A DNA stretch of 64,000 nucleotides from Rhododendron vialii (lineage: Eukaryota > Streptophyta > Magnoliopsida > Ericales > Ericaceae). Position 1 is the first letter of the stretch; each line of letters opens with the position of its first letter. The stretch lies in contig NC_080563.1 in NCBI RefSeq assembly GCF_030253575.1, positions 15,705,001 through 15,769,000 on the forward strand, in the 5' to 3' direction. Below, in pieces: positions 22,369 to 33,830 of the stretch. Made by a program: the position numbers and the translations under genes. Under the pieces are notes generated by a model that ran no database searches, was not told where the DNA came from, and saw only the letters and a program-made list of their open reading frames with translations.

Positions 22369-24724
22369 CTAACTAGATAGTAAAAGGCTTACCAAATTAG
22401 GGTTGACGCAGGATTCATAACCATTGGTTATGTAACTAGTGTGCATAAACGATGGGTGATATATCGATGAGTCTCGCCCGATAAATGATTGTTGGTGAAT
22501 AACGCTCACATCTGATTCATATGTGTCTTCATCTTCATTCATGTTTCCCAGATTATCTCCATGCACTAATTTGGGGCATTTGGTTCTTATGTGACCAGGT
22601 TCTCTACAATTGCCACATTTTCTTATTTTCGGGATAAAGTCCTTGGCCAAATTATGGGTTCCTTTACCTTTGATAATGGCTGGGTCGCCAACACCAAAAT
22701 GCATAAATTTCCCCTCAACATTGTCGTTTTGTCCCATATGTGTTTGCTCCTCCTCAATATGTAACACATAGAGCTCCTTCATCCTGGATGTTAACTTGGT
22801 GATTTCTTCATTGGTCTCATTATATCCCTTTGTTAGGTCCGAAGCATAGTAACAAATTTCGACACATGCGCTTGACAATGCCCCAAACCTTGTCGTTTGC
22901 GTGACCCATTCCGGCATTGGTGTGCTCCCATGTAGAGGGAAGAATTTTGTCATTTTTGTCCACCTCTATAAGATCAAACAAGAGGGAATTTCTCTCATAT
23001 GCTCCATTTTCATGATTGAGATCATATGCTGACATGGAAACCCAATTGACTCAAATTTCAAGCAAGAGCATTTCATGATGCCATCATTAGGCTGATAGTT
23101 GACACTCCACGTGGCGTCCGGCTGTTGGTATCGAGATAAGTAGTAAACCCGAAAATTTGCAAGCTCAACTTTATCCACCTTAAACATTGATTGTTTTTTC
23201 TTAAATTCTTTGAGAAACTTGTTAAATATGTCCCGAGTATATGTATCAGCTACATGTTTTTCAATTCATTTCATACATGTAGAAAAAATCAGAGTACTAT
23301 TCTCACTTTCAACTTGTGCCTTAGCTCGTTATGGCGAAGTTTTGCAAGAGCCCTATCAAATGATTGTACGAATTCAAAAAGCTTGAGATGTAGTTTCAAG
23401 AATTGATTCATGTATGCATTCATTCCCTCAACACGTTGTGTGCTTTTTGCACCCGCAAAAAAAATACCTCGCATGTATGCCTCTGCCCATAAGGTTTTCT
23501 TTTTATAAACATCTACTGCCCACTTGTTTTGGTGAAGGCTATAGTCGTCCAAAAGATTCTTCCATGCAACTTCAAACTCTTCTTCAATTGACATTGACAT
23601 GCATTTCTCAAAGTCAGCTAAGAATCCGGGAACATGGACATTACTGACAACATTTTTTTTAAGATGCCATTTGCATAAACGATGATTAACATCAGGTAAC
23701 ACAGTTTTTATTGCTCTCCGTATAGCCTTATCCCCATCAGTCATTACCGAGACAGGCTTCTTGTGGTCCATGGAATTAAGAAATCTTTCCAACACCCATG
23801 TATAAGCCTCAACAGTCTCAGCAGTTAACAATGTATAACCAAAAATTGCTGTTTGAAAGTGACTATTAACTCCAACTAATATCACCAATGGCTTTCGATA
23901 CGCATTCGTCCGATAAGTCGAATCAAATATTAGCACATCTCCAAAGCACATATAATCTGTCCTACATGTTACATCTCTCCAAAATAGATCATTTAGCCGA
24001 TTTTGCTCATCCACGTCATATTTGTAATAGAACAAGGGGTCATTTTCGGCTTTTGCACACAAGTAGGCTAAGGCACCTTCCGCATCACCGTCCGCAACCT
24101 CTATATTGCGCTAAGCTGTAAAATGATTGTGAAGATCTTTTTGCATGTATCCGACAGCCTCATATCCATTGGATTGTTGCGCCGCAAAATCCATTATGTG
24201 ACTTGTTTTAATACCTACTTTATGCATAGTATTGGCCGAGACTTTATCAGAATTACTAACCTTCCTGTGGGAGCGGAGAAAAGGGATACCACGAGGTCCT
24301 ATCATGGGATGGTTGTGGACGCTCACAAAGTTATTAACTAAGTACTTGCCAGAACTTCTCTCCAATGCGACACTAAATACAGCAGGACGTCCAACTCTAG
24401 TAAGTGCATGCGGCCCTCTAATTCGATCTTCTCTCTCCAAGTATTTAGTGTCTCTATATCCTTCTTTTGAGCATACCACTTTCTTGACTTCACGATACCA
24501 GCATTATCCTTGTGCATATTATAGTTCCGAATACTAAAGCCGTTCACTTTGACATAGGCATTATAGAATGTTTCTCCATCTTCATGCATGTTAAATGTCA
24601 TTTGATATATTTCTTCATCCGTTAATTTATCCAACCATTTTTCGTCATTTCTGTCATCATTGCTAGAGTCGTCACAAATGTCACTCACTACATTCTTTCC
24701 ATTCCTTTGAACATTATCATCCAT
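22369..24724 (-). pseudogene. FAR1-like MULE transposase with SWIM and CCHC zinc motifs
   Basis: The ATG is at 24724. An acidic N-terminus leads into a FAR1 DNA-binding (WRKY-GCM1-type) domain with GFSIRNYN, CSKEGYRD and a closing HNH. The MULE transposase domain follows (24,062-23,289: FGDVLIFDSTYRTNAY, MTDGDKAIRRAI, HRLCKWHLKKN), then a SWIM finger (CSCLKFESIGFPCQH, about 23,060) and a CCHC knuckle (CGNCREPGHIRTKC, about 22,600). Lesions: loss of one G after RKW near 24,478, a TAG at 24,111-24,113, a frameshift with a stop between 23,290 and 23,190, and a TAG before RWTKMTKF near 22,966. The order is that of FHY3/FAR1-related proteins, but the CCHC tail and the adjacent Ulp1 gene mark it as a transposase rather than a host regulator. 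Confidence 0.8.
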
Positions 24725-26189
24725 CTCTTAGAATCTGATCCAAACAAATAGGTTCACAGTTAATGGTAAAAACTAACATAAATATGCTAACCACAAATAC
24801 TATATTATCTACGGTATGACAAGCAAAACTATATTATCTACGGAGATTACCTACCATTTCCATAATCATAATTACCACAAAAAAAAAAGATTTTTTACTA
24901 AATTCTAGATATGCTTACCATGAATATGGAGAACTTATTCTCTTGATACTTCTTAAATACGGTTTTCATCCGTAATAAAAATACCATAAAAAAAGGTATA
25001 AAAAAAAGCCATAATTAATGGTAAGTATAACCATAAAAAACGTAAAAATCTAGGAATCTTCATTAGATTATTGTGAAACACTTATTTGAGATTTTTCAAC
25101 TTATGATCATTTGGTAAGTTGATATGAGATAATCATCACAACTAAATTCAGTTTGTTTCTCAAAAAAACTTACTTGGTGAGTTTCTTCAACTTGTTATCG
25201 AGTTTTTTCTTAAATCTTCATTTTTTTTTTGGATAAGAGAAGAGATGAATGAAAGCTTTTTGGACAAGAGGAAAGATGAATGAGAGCTAGAGGAGTTAGA
25301 GTGGATAAGTTTGCAGGGTTTAAGGTAGGTATAGAGAAATCTAGTACCATTAATGTTATAATTGGTGGTAGGTAAACAAGGCAATTGGCAAAACGTGAAT
25401 CAGTTTGTGTGGTAAGATTAGTTTAAGCATATAGTCTTTTTGCCCTTACTTCATGGTAAGTATTGTCAACCACGTGGTAAATTTTATCAACGAATATTAA
25501 TTCATCGTAAAATTCAATTTTTGTGGTATCTCTAACCTTATACTTTGGTAAGTAAGGTTTATTCTTTAGTATGACATTAATGACGGGTAGGTATACATTT
25601 ATGTATATCACCATTAATGTCATATTACCTACTATATTAAATTTTATTTGGATCTATTGTATTACTTTTATGATAAATTAAATAAAAGCATTTATATTAA
25701 TAAAATTACTTTTAAAAAATGATCAAATATATGAGATATTTCAATTTACTAGTTCACTAGTGGTTATTCCTACATTAGCCAAGTGATCAATGTTAACCTC
25801 AAAGACTGTTACTCATTCATTTGCTAAGTGATTAATGTTAACCATCAAATAACCATTTTTGAAATTTGCAAATTGTGTAAATTGAAAGATTGAAATAGAT
25901 AAGTCAGTGGTTAAGCAATTAAACAAATTAGTTAGCCTACTTTAGCCAATTATATTAATTTTCATTAATCACTATCAATCAACATCATTGTTAACTAGCA
26001 CATCTGCCGAATATGATCTTAATCGATTCAAATCGTTTGATCAATTGACTGAATATATAACCAGATCAATCAATTACAAATGAATCAATTCTCGTTAATT
26101 GATCTCTGCCAAGTATATTAGTATCAACACTATTAATTGTTAGATTTGCAAAATATATCAAATTGATCACTATAATTAATAAAGATCTT
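24725..26189. other. AT-rich MULE subterminal region, no gene seen
   Basis: No convincing coding sequence. Short words such as CTTACCAT, GGTAAGTA and ACCATTAATG recur in both orientations, reminiscent of the minisatellite words at 21,650-22,095. Confidence 0.4.
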
Positions 26190-26400
26190 GGCCTTATTCG
26201 TTTAACATATTTACTTTGTTTTCCAATCATTATCCTATATATTTTTCCAATCATTACATTATTACCTATGTTTAGTGTTATTAATTTCATTTCTCTTTCT
26301 ATCTCTCTCCACTCATTACTGCTCTCTCCAATCATTACCCTATTTCTCTCTCTACCCACACCATAACTAAAATACCCAAAGTTTCCAAACGAACAAGGCC
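26190..26400. mobile_element. Tourist-like MITE, 211 bp
   Basis: The inverted ends GGCCTTATTCGTTT and AAACGAACAAGGCC match in 13 of 14 positions. CTT lies just outside each end. Confidence 0.7.
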
Positions 26401-26893
26401 CTTGTTTTTTCCATAACATTTAAAACTAAGTTACTTAAATATATATATAATAAATAATTATTTAAAAATTAATTAATTAAATACATTTAAAAATTTAAAC
26501 TAGATTTATAAATGAACACAATTTTTTAAACAATTCTTCTAATATATAAATCCCTAAAATCTGTAAATTTTTTCGCCAAAAACTCAGGTAATGTTTTTTT
26601 TTTTCTTAATGGCAATTTGTTACTTGACCAACCGGGTTATAGTAAGTGTTGCCTATTTGTGTGTGATAAGTATTACCTTATACAATACTAAGTGTTTTCT
26701 TAGTGAATGGTATAAGTTGCTAAGTAATTCTTCATTTTTTTGTTCAAAATCACATCATTTTTAATAAAACCACCCTATTTTTGGTTTTTAATTTCAATCA
26801 AAGGGTTGTGATTTATCCATTTTCAATCTAAGGACTGTAATTCATTGAGAGTATGATACTCTCATACCACTTGGGAGCATTACATAAAAATTA

Positions 26894-27131
26894 CTCCCTC
26901 CGTCCCATAATGTTTAGTACTTTCACTATTCCAGTCTTATGAAAAAATTAACAATATCTTTTAATTCATAATATTTTTTTATAAGCAATATGGAGCCTGT
27001 TTGATAGAGTTTAATTTGTTCTATTATACAAAGTTCAAAAAATTGCCTAAAACATTATGAATTGAAAGATATATGCAATTTAAAAATGACACGCATTCTT
27101 GGAAATGCCAAACATTATGGGACGAAGAGAG
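26894..27131. mobile_element. Stowaway-like MITE
   Basis: The ends CTCCCTCCGTCCCATAATG and CATTATGGGACGAAGAGAG are inverted repeats with TA on each side (26892-26893 and 27132-27133). CTCCCTCCGTCCC is the classic plant Stowaway end. Confidence 0.85.
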
Positions 27132-27196
27132 TAATAGTTTAGGGAAAAAAAGAAAAAAAAAAACTCTTTTACCACTCCACTGTACTCTCGAATCGT

Positions 27197-27580
27197 GGAT
27201 ACAAACGACACTTCAAAAAATGGGTTTCTCATCGACTTCTCAGCCGCTCCTCAACCACCGCCTCCTCCATAGCCTCTCTCCGCCACCTCCTCTCTCTCCA
27301 AAATAATCAAGCACTCTTTTCTCTCCATTACACTCCTCTCTCTCAAGAAATCACCAGATCTGTTGCTCATACAGAAGTTGTAACAACTCCAACAGATCCA
27401 CCTCTCAAGGTAAGATTACTTCAAATTATTTCGAATTTGATGTTTTGAATTGGTTGGGTTGGTTAGGTTGTGGTGAGGATTAGACCGGCTAATGGTCAAG
27501 AAAGAGAAGGGGATCGGTTGGTTACGAAGGACTCGGAGAATTCTATAACCGTTGGAGATAGAAAGTTTACCTGTGATTCA
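27197..27580 (+). pseudogene. Kinesin (KIN-12-like) N-terminal fragment
   Basis: Two exon-like segments join in frame across a 57-bp GT-AG intron (27,410-27,466). The first ends TTPTDPPLK. The second, 27,467-27,580, encodes 38 residues with VVVRIRPANGQEREGDR and VGDRKFT, the first beta strand and following region of a kinesin motor, closest in form to KIN-12 phragmoplast kinesins. The P-loop, switches and the rest of the motor are absent downstream. It could be a decayed or captured gene fragment, or could serve as an upstream exon of the RRM gene that follows. The kinesin identity is fairly firm, the class less so. Confidence 0.65.
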
Positions 27581-27589
27581 GTAACAGTC

Positions 27590-27720
27590 ATGATTTTGTT
27601 GTTTTTTCTCAATTTTTTTTTGTCATATATGCATGATTTGTGATTTGGAACTGGGAAATTTTGTTGTTTTTTCCCAATTTTTTTCTCATATATGCGTGAT
27701 TTGTGATTTGGAACAGGTTA
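27590..27720 (+). repeat. Tandem 65-bp duplication
   Basis: Two adjacent copies of a segment containing GATTTGTGATTTGGAAC. The first copy ends GGAACTGG; the second ends GGAACAGG, so only the second forms a splice-acceptor-like CAG. Confidence 0.7.
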
Positions 27721-27849
27721 AAAACTCTCAAGAGCCTGAATTTGAGCTTTGAGCCTGAACTGTATTCGAGCCTGAATTAACACCGCTACCACAATCGGTG
27801 CCACCTCTGTCACCCGTAAGTTCTCCTTCTCCTCCTTTTATTATCGAAA

Positions 27850-30118
27850 AAAATCCCGTCAGTAGATCTTAATGTCAAATTTTTACGTACATATTTTGGT
27901 ACTGATGAATCAGAATCCCTAAAACGAACCCTTATATATTTTTATTTATGTATAGTAGGATTATATATCTTTTCTGATGTGATTTATCTATTTCATGGTG
28001 TTCGTGAAACAAGGTTTAGTATTACCACGCGTTTTGCAGAATTAGGGTTATGTTTTCTCTTTTTGGGAGAAAAATTAGAGATTAATCATGAGTTTCAAGT
28101 GTTTCTTTTCTGTTTTCTTGTTTTTGAAGTGATGAAGATACGTTGAAATACCATTACCTTTGGCCGTCCAGAGTATATAATGTTGTTTCACATCAAGACT
28201 TGAGTCCTCAGGTGCGGTTGCCGGTTAGTGAGGTTTGAATCCCAGTCAAATGCATGGGAGTTTGTGGTGCCTACCATGGGCTACCACTCCACTTGCCTAG
28301 ACTCGAGTCACTTGACTGTAATACATATTCGTAACTCCACTTGGGGTATTCACTGCCTGAGAAAGGACTTTGGGCTTATAAATAGAATGCAATGGTTGAC
28401 AGAAACATGAACTACTTAAAGTTTTTATTTTTTTTTTTTTTGCATGCTTTGATCAGGATACCGTACACCTGTATTTAGGTTTTTTTTAGCATCATTGACT
28501 CCCCATATAATGATTATAATCTACAAAGCAACTCGTGCTTGAAAACTCCAGTAGCTGCATTACCTGTTAAGTGGTTAAGCTAGTCAACGTTGTGGGGTTG
28601 ATGTTTTGGGCAGATCATTGAAGGTTAAGGGCATTGTTTGATATGAGAGTAAAAGCTCAAATTACCGTTCGACTGGGGAGGTGCATTTTCTAGCACGTGA
28701 TTAATAAGTAAGAGGCGTACTTGGTGTGGTGGCTCTACTTTTTGGCATGGGTAGTCACATTAATACCCTCAACCCATTTTTCACAAATTTGTAACTATCA
28801 ATTTATAAGTTAATCTCAGCCATTTAGCCAATTTCACTCCAAAGTTGAATGCACGGCACAATTGTTCCCGAATTTTGAACACTCGACTCAATCATAATTT
28901 AGATGCTTGAACCCTTGAAATTTACATGAACATATATGAATCCAGAAAACTTGATTATTAACAGTAACAGGTGATTCATATAGGTTTATCTCAAAAAAGT
29001 TCATATTTCTTCTTTTTCTTTTCTTTTTTCTAGCGAATAGTAGTTTAACGTATTGAAGTTCTCTTTCATATCACCATTGAGAAATACAGTGTTAAATTAG
29101 AAAAACAGATTGATTTTCTAATATAACTTGTACAAGTTAAATTTTTAAATGACTAACCTTGTGGAAATTCTGGAGCTGCCACTGCATACTTGGTTCAATG
29201 GTTAAATCTGAGGGTTCCAAGGGTGAAAACATGGGTGGAGTATGACTACGGCCCCATTATGCAAATCATGCAAAAAATAGGTATATCGTACCAGGACATT
29301 GGGCAATAACCTTTTGGAGTTACAGCCTTCAACTTATTAAGGAGAATCCATTTGAGTTGATCTCACTTTTTGGGAAAACGAAGTGTATTTATGAAATATA
29401 TCTTCAGTATTGGTGATTGATTAAGTAAATTTAGTCTCTTCTCCAAGCTGGTTAGTACTAGTCCTAGACTTCCATGGGTTTTGGATGGGGACTTTGGTAG
29501 TGTGCTTAGGCTCAAAGGATATTATATTGTAATCAAGAGGTGAAGGTCAAGGCAGGGCAAATGTTTTGTTGTGCAACATTCGGGTGAGGCACACTGCATG
29601 TTGCCAACCTCTTAAGTGTTTTGTAACCTCTTGTTGCCAAGAGAATGTGATTATTCAGTACGAGAAAGTAGTTATGAGCTTCCAATAATTATCCAGAGAA
29701 TAAGACCTTTTGCAACGGACTAACAACGAACTGAAGCCATATTTACCTATTCATGATTTTCTCTTTATTGTTTAAGTTGATAGTAACAAGTCAAACTGGG
29801 GCTTGTATTTGAAGAGAAGATATAGGGCGAAGAGAAGAAGAGAGATATTAAGTAATAAGGTTTTGGGAATTTAATCAACCTTCTCACCTGCTCATATGTT
29901 TATATTAAATCACGGCATATCAGAATTACATATATTACTCTCAATACAGAAAGTAAACAAAATAGTAAAAACTAAACCATTGACAATTTTATTGAGCAAT
30001 GAAATGAAGTTAACTGCATTAGTAATATTTTGCCGTAAAGGAGTTGAGCTAAGTTCTTTGTTTTGTGAAGTAGGTTGTACTGATAGTTTGATACACATGT
30101 CTCTGACTTGTTCCACAG
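27850..30118 (+). other. Upstream or intronic sequence before the RRM gene
   Basis: No coding exon is evident. A polypyrimidine tract and CAG at 30,118 form the acceptor just before the start codon exon, so a 5' untranslated exon upstream is likely (donor-like CACCCGTAAGT at about 27,816 is one candidate). Confidence 0.4.
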
Positions 30119-30144
30119 GAAAGATTTGAAATTGTCACTTTGTC

Positions 30145-30854
30145 ATGGATTCAGCGAAAGTGAAAGCAGATTCTGCAGCATTTGAAGAGAGGATGAGGCG
30201 GACTGTTTACGTTGACAACCTTTCGCCTCAAGTCAACGAAAGTATTTTGAAATCAGCGTTCGATCAATTTGGGAATGTCCAGAAAGTTGAGTTTTTTCCA
30301 AACTTTGCAGAAGAAAGTAACATGCCACACTGTGCATTGGTGGAGATGGACTCTCCAGAGCTGGCCAAAGAACTTGTACAGGCAATGAGTAATCAACCCT
30401 TCATGATTTTTGGGATGCCGAGGCCTGTTAGGGTATGCGCTGCTGAAATGGAGATGTTCGAGGATCGCCCACAAAAGCTTGGGACGAAGATCACTTGCCA
30501 GTGGTTAGAGCCACAGAACCCTGGTTTCACTATTGCGAAGAAGCTTAAGGAGTTGACAAGGAGACATGCAGCTGAAGCCTCATTCTTGCATCAGGTGAAT
30601 TGAGGTTCCTTTCTTTATCATCCAATTCATCTGGTTTACGATGCATACTTCTTCAAAGTTCAAATAGTTGTTTTTACTTCTTACTTCTATTTCCCCCACA
30701 GTATCAACTGGAAGAGGAAGAGAAGCTTGCAAAGCAACAAGCAGAGACCCTTGAGGCAAATTATAAGAAGTATGAGTTGATAGAAAAAGTACTCAAGGAT
30801 GGCACCGCAAAAAGGTTGGGTCATCATTATGGCATCAACATATTTAATGCTTGA
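30145..30854 (+). CDS. AIPP1: RRM protein resembling AIPP1/EDM3
   Basis: Two coding exons, 30145-30594 and 30702-30854, give a complete protein of 200 residues ending INIFNA. The start is the first ATG after an acceptor at 30,118. An RRM occupies about residues 18-100 (RNP2 VYVDNL; the RNP1 region PHCALVEM is degenerate). A region with WLEPQNPGF follows, then a Glu/Lys-rich helical tail. This architecture matches Arabidopsis AIPP1/EDM3, which works with ASI1 and EDM2 to promote full-length transcripts of genes with heterochromatic, transposon-containing introns. If so, it is notable that both neighbouring genes have transposon-filled introns. Identification is from remembered family features. 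No lesion is seen. Confidence 0.75.
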
Positions 30855-32440
30855 GAGGTATGTCGATACATTTGAATTGGTTTGTTTTCTTCAGAACTTG
30901 GAAGTAATTTTGTACATCAATATTAGCTCATCAGTGCCCCTTTTAATTCCTCCCCTAAAAAATTTTCATCTCTTTCAGCTTCTCTGGTTCCCCATATTTT
31001 TGCAAGTCAACTCATTTTTCATATGTTCTGTGCTAGTGTAATGGATCCAGCTCTTTTGGAAAATGAACATTTTGGGTTTTGTTGCTAGGATCATCTGCGG
31101 TATCTCTCATGATCTGTCCTTTTGGCTCTGGGTGTCTTTGGGTTTCTGACCTTGTAGTGGAGCTGTGAATATAATCATGGTTTAGTACCCTTGTACTGGA
31201 TGTTTTACTGATCTTTGTATAAATCTGCCCTACTTCCTGATGCTTGCAATCTCTATTATGAAATGAAGCTCTTGCCTGTTGCCTGAAAACTTGTGTTTTG
31301 GATTACGGATTCTTGCGTTTGAATTCGATGGGCAATTATTTCATTGAAGGCAGGTGTTCTGTTTTTACCATTTAGCAAAGCCCTTAGCCCAAGTGCTCGG
31401 GCATTTCTAGGGTTACCTCATTGGTCCGGTGATCAAACCTCGGTAACTTCTTGCGCAAGGTTGCTCCATCTACAGGGACAATAAAAGAATCTAAAATGAC
31501 TTTTTTGGGGCCATTGTCTTTCAAGAGAGCATTGCTGCACCTGCAAGTGGTGGATTTTCCAGCTTGTATCCCAAAGGTAGTAGCTTCTTGTAAATAAGCC
31601 ATTGCTGAAAGAAGTAGAGAATCAGTATCTGTACTAGAAAATGGCTCAAATTCTGAAGCATTTTTCTTGGTTATGAGCCCGAAATTGGAGAAGTTTGATT
31701 GATGGGATCCTTAACACTAGAAATGCGCCTAGCCAATGGTCGTTCCATGTTATTTCGCGATTATGCTATCTTACAATCAACTTTAAATGAACCTTTTTTT
31801 TTTGGGTACTTTTTTGTACTTACATTAAGTCACTCTTAAAATATTTTTTGAAGGAGACTACTTTATCTTGACATTTTTTAAAAACCACTCTTAGTTTACA
31901 ATTATTTATGAATTGAAGACAATGACGATATGACCAAGAAATACATCATAGTTAACCTTTCATGATACACCCTTAAAAACATTTTATCATGCACATAGAA
32001 TCCAAAACGCTCTCTCAGCATTTTCGTGAATTTTTTGAATCGCAATTCGACATCCACAATTCACAATCTAGATTTTTTTTATAGATTTGCGTTTTTTTCG
32101 TCTTTAATCATTTTTTTGAACATCCTAGCATTTTTATTTTTATTTTACTTTTTGAATATGTGTATGTTATATATATCCAAAAAAGGGAAAAAAAATTAAA
32201 GAATTTGATGGGAAAACACTAAAGACGAAAAAACAAAGATAACAAAACGGTAAATTTTTATTGGAAAGAGATGTTTTAGAGGAGAACCAAACAAGGTGTT
32301 AACTCCCCATTCCCAAACATCACCTAGCTCTTTTTTACCGTAATTATTTCCGTAACTCCATATTAATTCATAATTCCATTTACAACCCCTATCTCAATTC
32401 TGCGGTCCTGCAGATTACAACCCCTCTCTCTCTCTCTCTC
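30855..32440. other. Intergenic region between the RRM gene and the MnmG gene
   Basis: The 3' untranslated region of the RRM gene probably ends near 31,290. A minus-strand frame at 31,384-31,602 is not recognisable. The remainder is AT-rich, with a CT microsatellite at about 32,423-32,445 just upstream of the next gene's start. Confidence 0.4.
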
Positions 32441-32877
32441 TCTCCCCTAATGGCTTCTTCACCAGAATCACCACTCGACAGGGTTCCCCAACTCCCCTGA
32501 AAAAAAAAAAGAACACCTCTCTCCATGGCCGCCGCAGTAGCTCTGCACCACCTCACCCGAATCTCCCGCCACCTCACTCTCTCACTACAATTCTTCCCTC
32601 CCTCCACTCCTACGATTCTCCAACTTCTTCACAAGCCTTATCATGTAAGGAGCTTCAGATTCTTCACTTCGACCCCACCTCGCCGTTTCTCCGTCTCGGC
32701 TTCAAGCTCTCAAGGTGTTATTATCCCTTTCCCCTGTTGTGACACTCTTCTTTTTTACCTCCGGGTTTCTTATTTGTCTGTCGCGGGCACTTTGTCAAGT
32801 GGGTTCTTAGCGTCGTGACAAATCGATGGCACTCGATGCCAATTGCTATATAATTTTGTTATTTGGGTTTAGATTAA

Positions 32878-33135
32878 GCAGGGTGCAAACCAGTCGAGCC
32901 GAGCTTCGTCGTGTCCGAGTAAACGAGCCGAGCCTAGCTAATTTACTTGACGAGCCTCTTTAAATTAGCCGAGCCTATCCAAACGAGCCGAGCTTTTGCG
33001 AGCCAAGCCAATCTTTTGAGTGTCGAGCTAGGTAAACGAGCCTAAAACTTGAACATGAGCTCGGCTTGATTACTAAACATTTGAGCCGAGCCACGAGCTG
33101 CTCGTGAGCAGCTCAATTCGTTTGCAGCTTGTCCA
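32878..33135. mobile_element. GAGCCGAGC-rich non-autonomous element in MnmG intron 1
   Basis: The left end CAGGGTGCAAAC and the right end GTTTGCAGCTTG are inverted repeats around many CGAGCCGAGC words. No clean target duplication was found. It is related to 14,125-14,325. Confidence 0.5.
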
Positions 33136-33607
33136 AGGATGCGGCCACTTTGGGCCCCTAATTTTTTTATACTCTTAATGTTACGCACATACACAAGATT
33201 AGAAATAGTACGAGAGTTTAAATACTAGGTTTGCCATTAGAAGTATGAGAATAATGATGTTTAAGTAATACCTTTTTGAACTGATTGAATGATTATCAAG
33301 CTTTTTGTACTTATGTTTTTGAATGCTTATGATATTGCACCGTAAAGTTGATTTTATCTTTTCAAAGATAGTTTTTTTTGTGAATGATATGGGGGGCCCA
33401 TTTAAATAGTTTGCATCGGGCCCCAAAAAACTCGGAGCCGACCTTGAGATTAAGATGAGAGATTCGAATGAGTGACGGTATATGAATATATGATGTGGTG
33501 ATTCAATTGCCAGAATTGAATTGTTCTGCTAACTCAGATCCCTTGAAGTCTACATGGCTCAGATTGAGAGTTAGGTAATAAATCGAATAGAAATTTTACC
33601 AAAAAAG

Positions 33608-33830
33608 CCCATCATGTGCTTAGGTGGTCTTTCATTCAGTGGTTAGCTTTTCATAGGCAGCTTGCTATAAAAGGACAGATTGTTCTCATGGGGAGTGACT
33701 ATGGATGGCTCTTGTTTGATGTGTCAATGTGTCATGTACAGAATCTCCTAATCATTTGTTCTGTGGCTGTCAGTTCTATTCTCAGGTTTGGCAGTTTATC
33801 CTAAGCAAAAATGGAGTTGTAACAGTCACA
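33608..33830 (+). pseudogene. LINE C-terminal zinc-binding (zf-RVT) fragment in MnmG intron 1
   Basis: Translating across frameshifts gives WSFIQWLAFHRQL, KDRLFSWGVTMDGSC, then HLFCGCQFYSQVW-like residues. This is the WLA...RL.TKDRL...C..C...HLF..C pattern of the zf-RVT domain at the C-terminus of plant L1 elements. The frame is broken several times. It is a 5'-truncated remnant. Confidence 0.6.

Larger units (their letters stand above)
15922..26880. mobile_element. Large Mutator-like element carrying Ulp1-type and FAR1-type genes
   Basis: The left end (15,922-15,980: ATGCTCCCGGGTG, GAGCATCATACTC) and the right end (26,880-26,823 read on the minus strand: ATGCTCCCAAGTG, GAGTATCATACTC) are diverged inverted repeats of about 55 bp. 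Between them are two converging genes typical of plant Ulp1-bearing MULEs: a peptidase-like gene on + and a FAR1-like transposase on -. I could not find a 9-bp target duplication, so the outer limits are inferred. The right third also holds a Tourist-like MITE at 26,190-26,400. Segments 24,725-26,190 and 16,000-17,900 have no clear coding sequence. Confidence 0.5.

Noticed and set aside
28205..28400. Possible tRNA-derived SINE (GGTTTGAATCCCA box)
   Set aside because: A B-box-like word is present, but no A box, poly(A) tail or target duplication was found.
31384..31602. Minus-strand frame of 72 codons
   Set aside because: The start is within unremarkable sequence and the protein is not recognisable; it is possibly part of an unidentified repeat.
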